From Vombatus ursinus (taxonomy: Eukaryota > Chordata > Mammalia > Diprotodontia > Vombatidae), in NCBI RefSeq assembly GCF_900497805.2, contig NW_020940358.1, forward strand, positions 30,373,300-30,437,299: a stretch of DNA of 64,000 nt. Reading direction: 5' to 3'. Position 1 is the stretch's first letter, and each line of letters starts with the position of its first letter. The translations under genes were made by a program, and so were the position numbers. Below, in pieces: positions 63,055-64,000 of this stretch. The notes below the pieces were generated by a model that was given only the letters and a program-made list of their open reading frames with translations, was not told the origin of the DNA and did not search any database.

Positions 63055-64000
63055 TTTGAAATTATTTTATTTTCATCCTTATAGCAACCCTGTGATTTAG
63101 GCCAGGTAGGTCTTATTCCTTTTTCACAGGATCACAGAATCTGGTTGAGAAGAAACCTTAGAGGCCTTCTGTACCAAAAATTTTCATCTCTAGTTTTCAT
63201 CTCTAGCTAAAATGTGTTGCAGAAATGTATATAGTACTCTATAGTACGCTAGTTGTGGTTTGACCAGGGAAGAGTACCTGTACTCTTCAGTATAGCCACT
63301 TCAGTATAGCCAAAGAAAACATTAACTTTTTTTATTGTTCTAACTCCCTGTTGACCCCTTTTGAATTTATAGGGTGGTAAAACTTCCAGATCTTTCAGAA
63401 TGACTATTGTCTAGTAGCACTTACTCCAATACTAGTAAAGTTTTGGGTTTTTTTCTAGCTTTGTATTACCCATTATTATTCATAAAGCTTTTGGTAATAC
63501 AGTATAGTAATTTCCTGAGAACATTGTGTCTTGTTCAACAGCAGAGGGTGCTTTTGTGTTACTGTAAAAATGGGTTAAATATTCTCAAGAGGGATCAGAG
63601 TGAGGAGGCTAATGGCATTTTGGAGAATATTCAAACTTTATGGATGAGCAAAAGACACGTTGTCAGACTTGCTTCAAGTTGTAGAAACTCCAAATGATGG
63701 AACTTGAATCTAAGGCTGACCCATTCAGAATAATTAATTCTTCTGCTCTAAACAAAGTATCAAATGTGCTAAGCCACCTCCTGGTGAAGATGCCATACCT
63801 GCTTCCTAGATTTTTGCTTAGGGGAGGGAGTGGTGGTGAGGATGAATAAACTGAGTTCAATCTAAGAATCTGAGGTGGGCTAGGCATTGCTTTTGTCTAT
63901 GCATTGAGACAGTATGTATCCAGATTGGACTAATTTCTCAAACTTTTCCTTCAAAGTTGTAATTTCAGGCTTGTGAACTAAATTTTACAAAGGAGCTCTT
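63055..64000. other. Downstream flank, old repeat pieces and unassigned sequence
   Basis: Positions 63060-63200 show a reversed MIR-like segment (ATTATTTTATTTTCATCCTT; ATAGCAACCCTGTGATTTAG). The rest is unassigned. No exon of a neighbouring gene was recognised. Confidence 0.35.

Noticed and set aside
1-64000. CRISPR arrays, bacterial operons or phage-type systems
   Set aside because: The DNA is clearly vertebrate nuclear, with spliced KANSL3 and mammalian retrotransposons; no direct-repeat and spacer arrays are seen.

Overview
This window is nuclear DNA from a marsupial. The interspersed repeats point there: tRNA-derived CORE-SINEs with a GGCAGCTAGGTGG-type head and a MIR-like core, L1 copies of a non-placental type, many old L2 copies, and an RTE-like LINE. 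The species cannot be fixed from the sequence alone. I recognise one host gene, KANSL3 (KAT8 regulatory NSL complex subunit 3), on the + strand. It runs from a CpG-island promoter near 22.2-22.8 kb to a probable poly(A) site near 63.05 kb.

Layout. Positions 1-22,150 hold no recognised gene exon and are mostly stacked retrotransposons. A full-length but degraded L1 (4485-12742) sits inside an older L2. That L1 was later hit by two solo LTRs in opposite orientation (8112-8935 and 8989-9798) and by a SINE (10332-10500). The two LTRs lie only 53 bp apart and form an inverted repeat with arms of about 0.8 kb. Three fragments of an RTE-like LINE, probably one family, lie around this block. An RFX X-box palindrome next to a CRE-like octamer lies at 281-305.

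From 22.2 kb to 63.05 kb lies KANSL3: a probable non-coding first exon in the CpG island and 21 coding exons that join in frame into a 912-residue protein (24276-60494). Splice phases agree at every junction. One intron (51905-52960) uses a GC-AG donor. Exon 15 (49906-49983) has a length divisible by three and is probably a cassette exon. The encoded protein has an alpha/beta-hydrolase-like domain in which the nucleophile elbow reads GWNTG and the expected catalytic histidine position reads Asp, so it looks like a pseudo-hydrolase scaffold. A long, low-complexity Ser/Thr/Pro-rich C-terminal half follows. Introns carry SINE, MIR, L1 and L2 insertions, several with clear target-site duplications.

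KANSL3 is a subunit of the NSL histone acetyltransferase complex (with KAT8/MOF, KANSL1, KANSL2 and others), which acetylates histone H4 at housekeeping promoters. A CpG-island promoter with an NRF1-like site fits broad expression. I saw no tRNA, rRNA, CRISPR or prokaryotic features, and no wholly new system; the most unusual structure is the inverted solo-LTR pair inside the L1. Exon coordinates were read by eye from translation and splice-site fit, so they are strong where phase and protein agree. Repeat edges are approximate unless a target-site duplication is stated.
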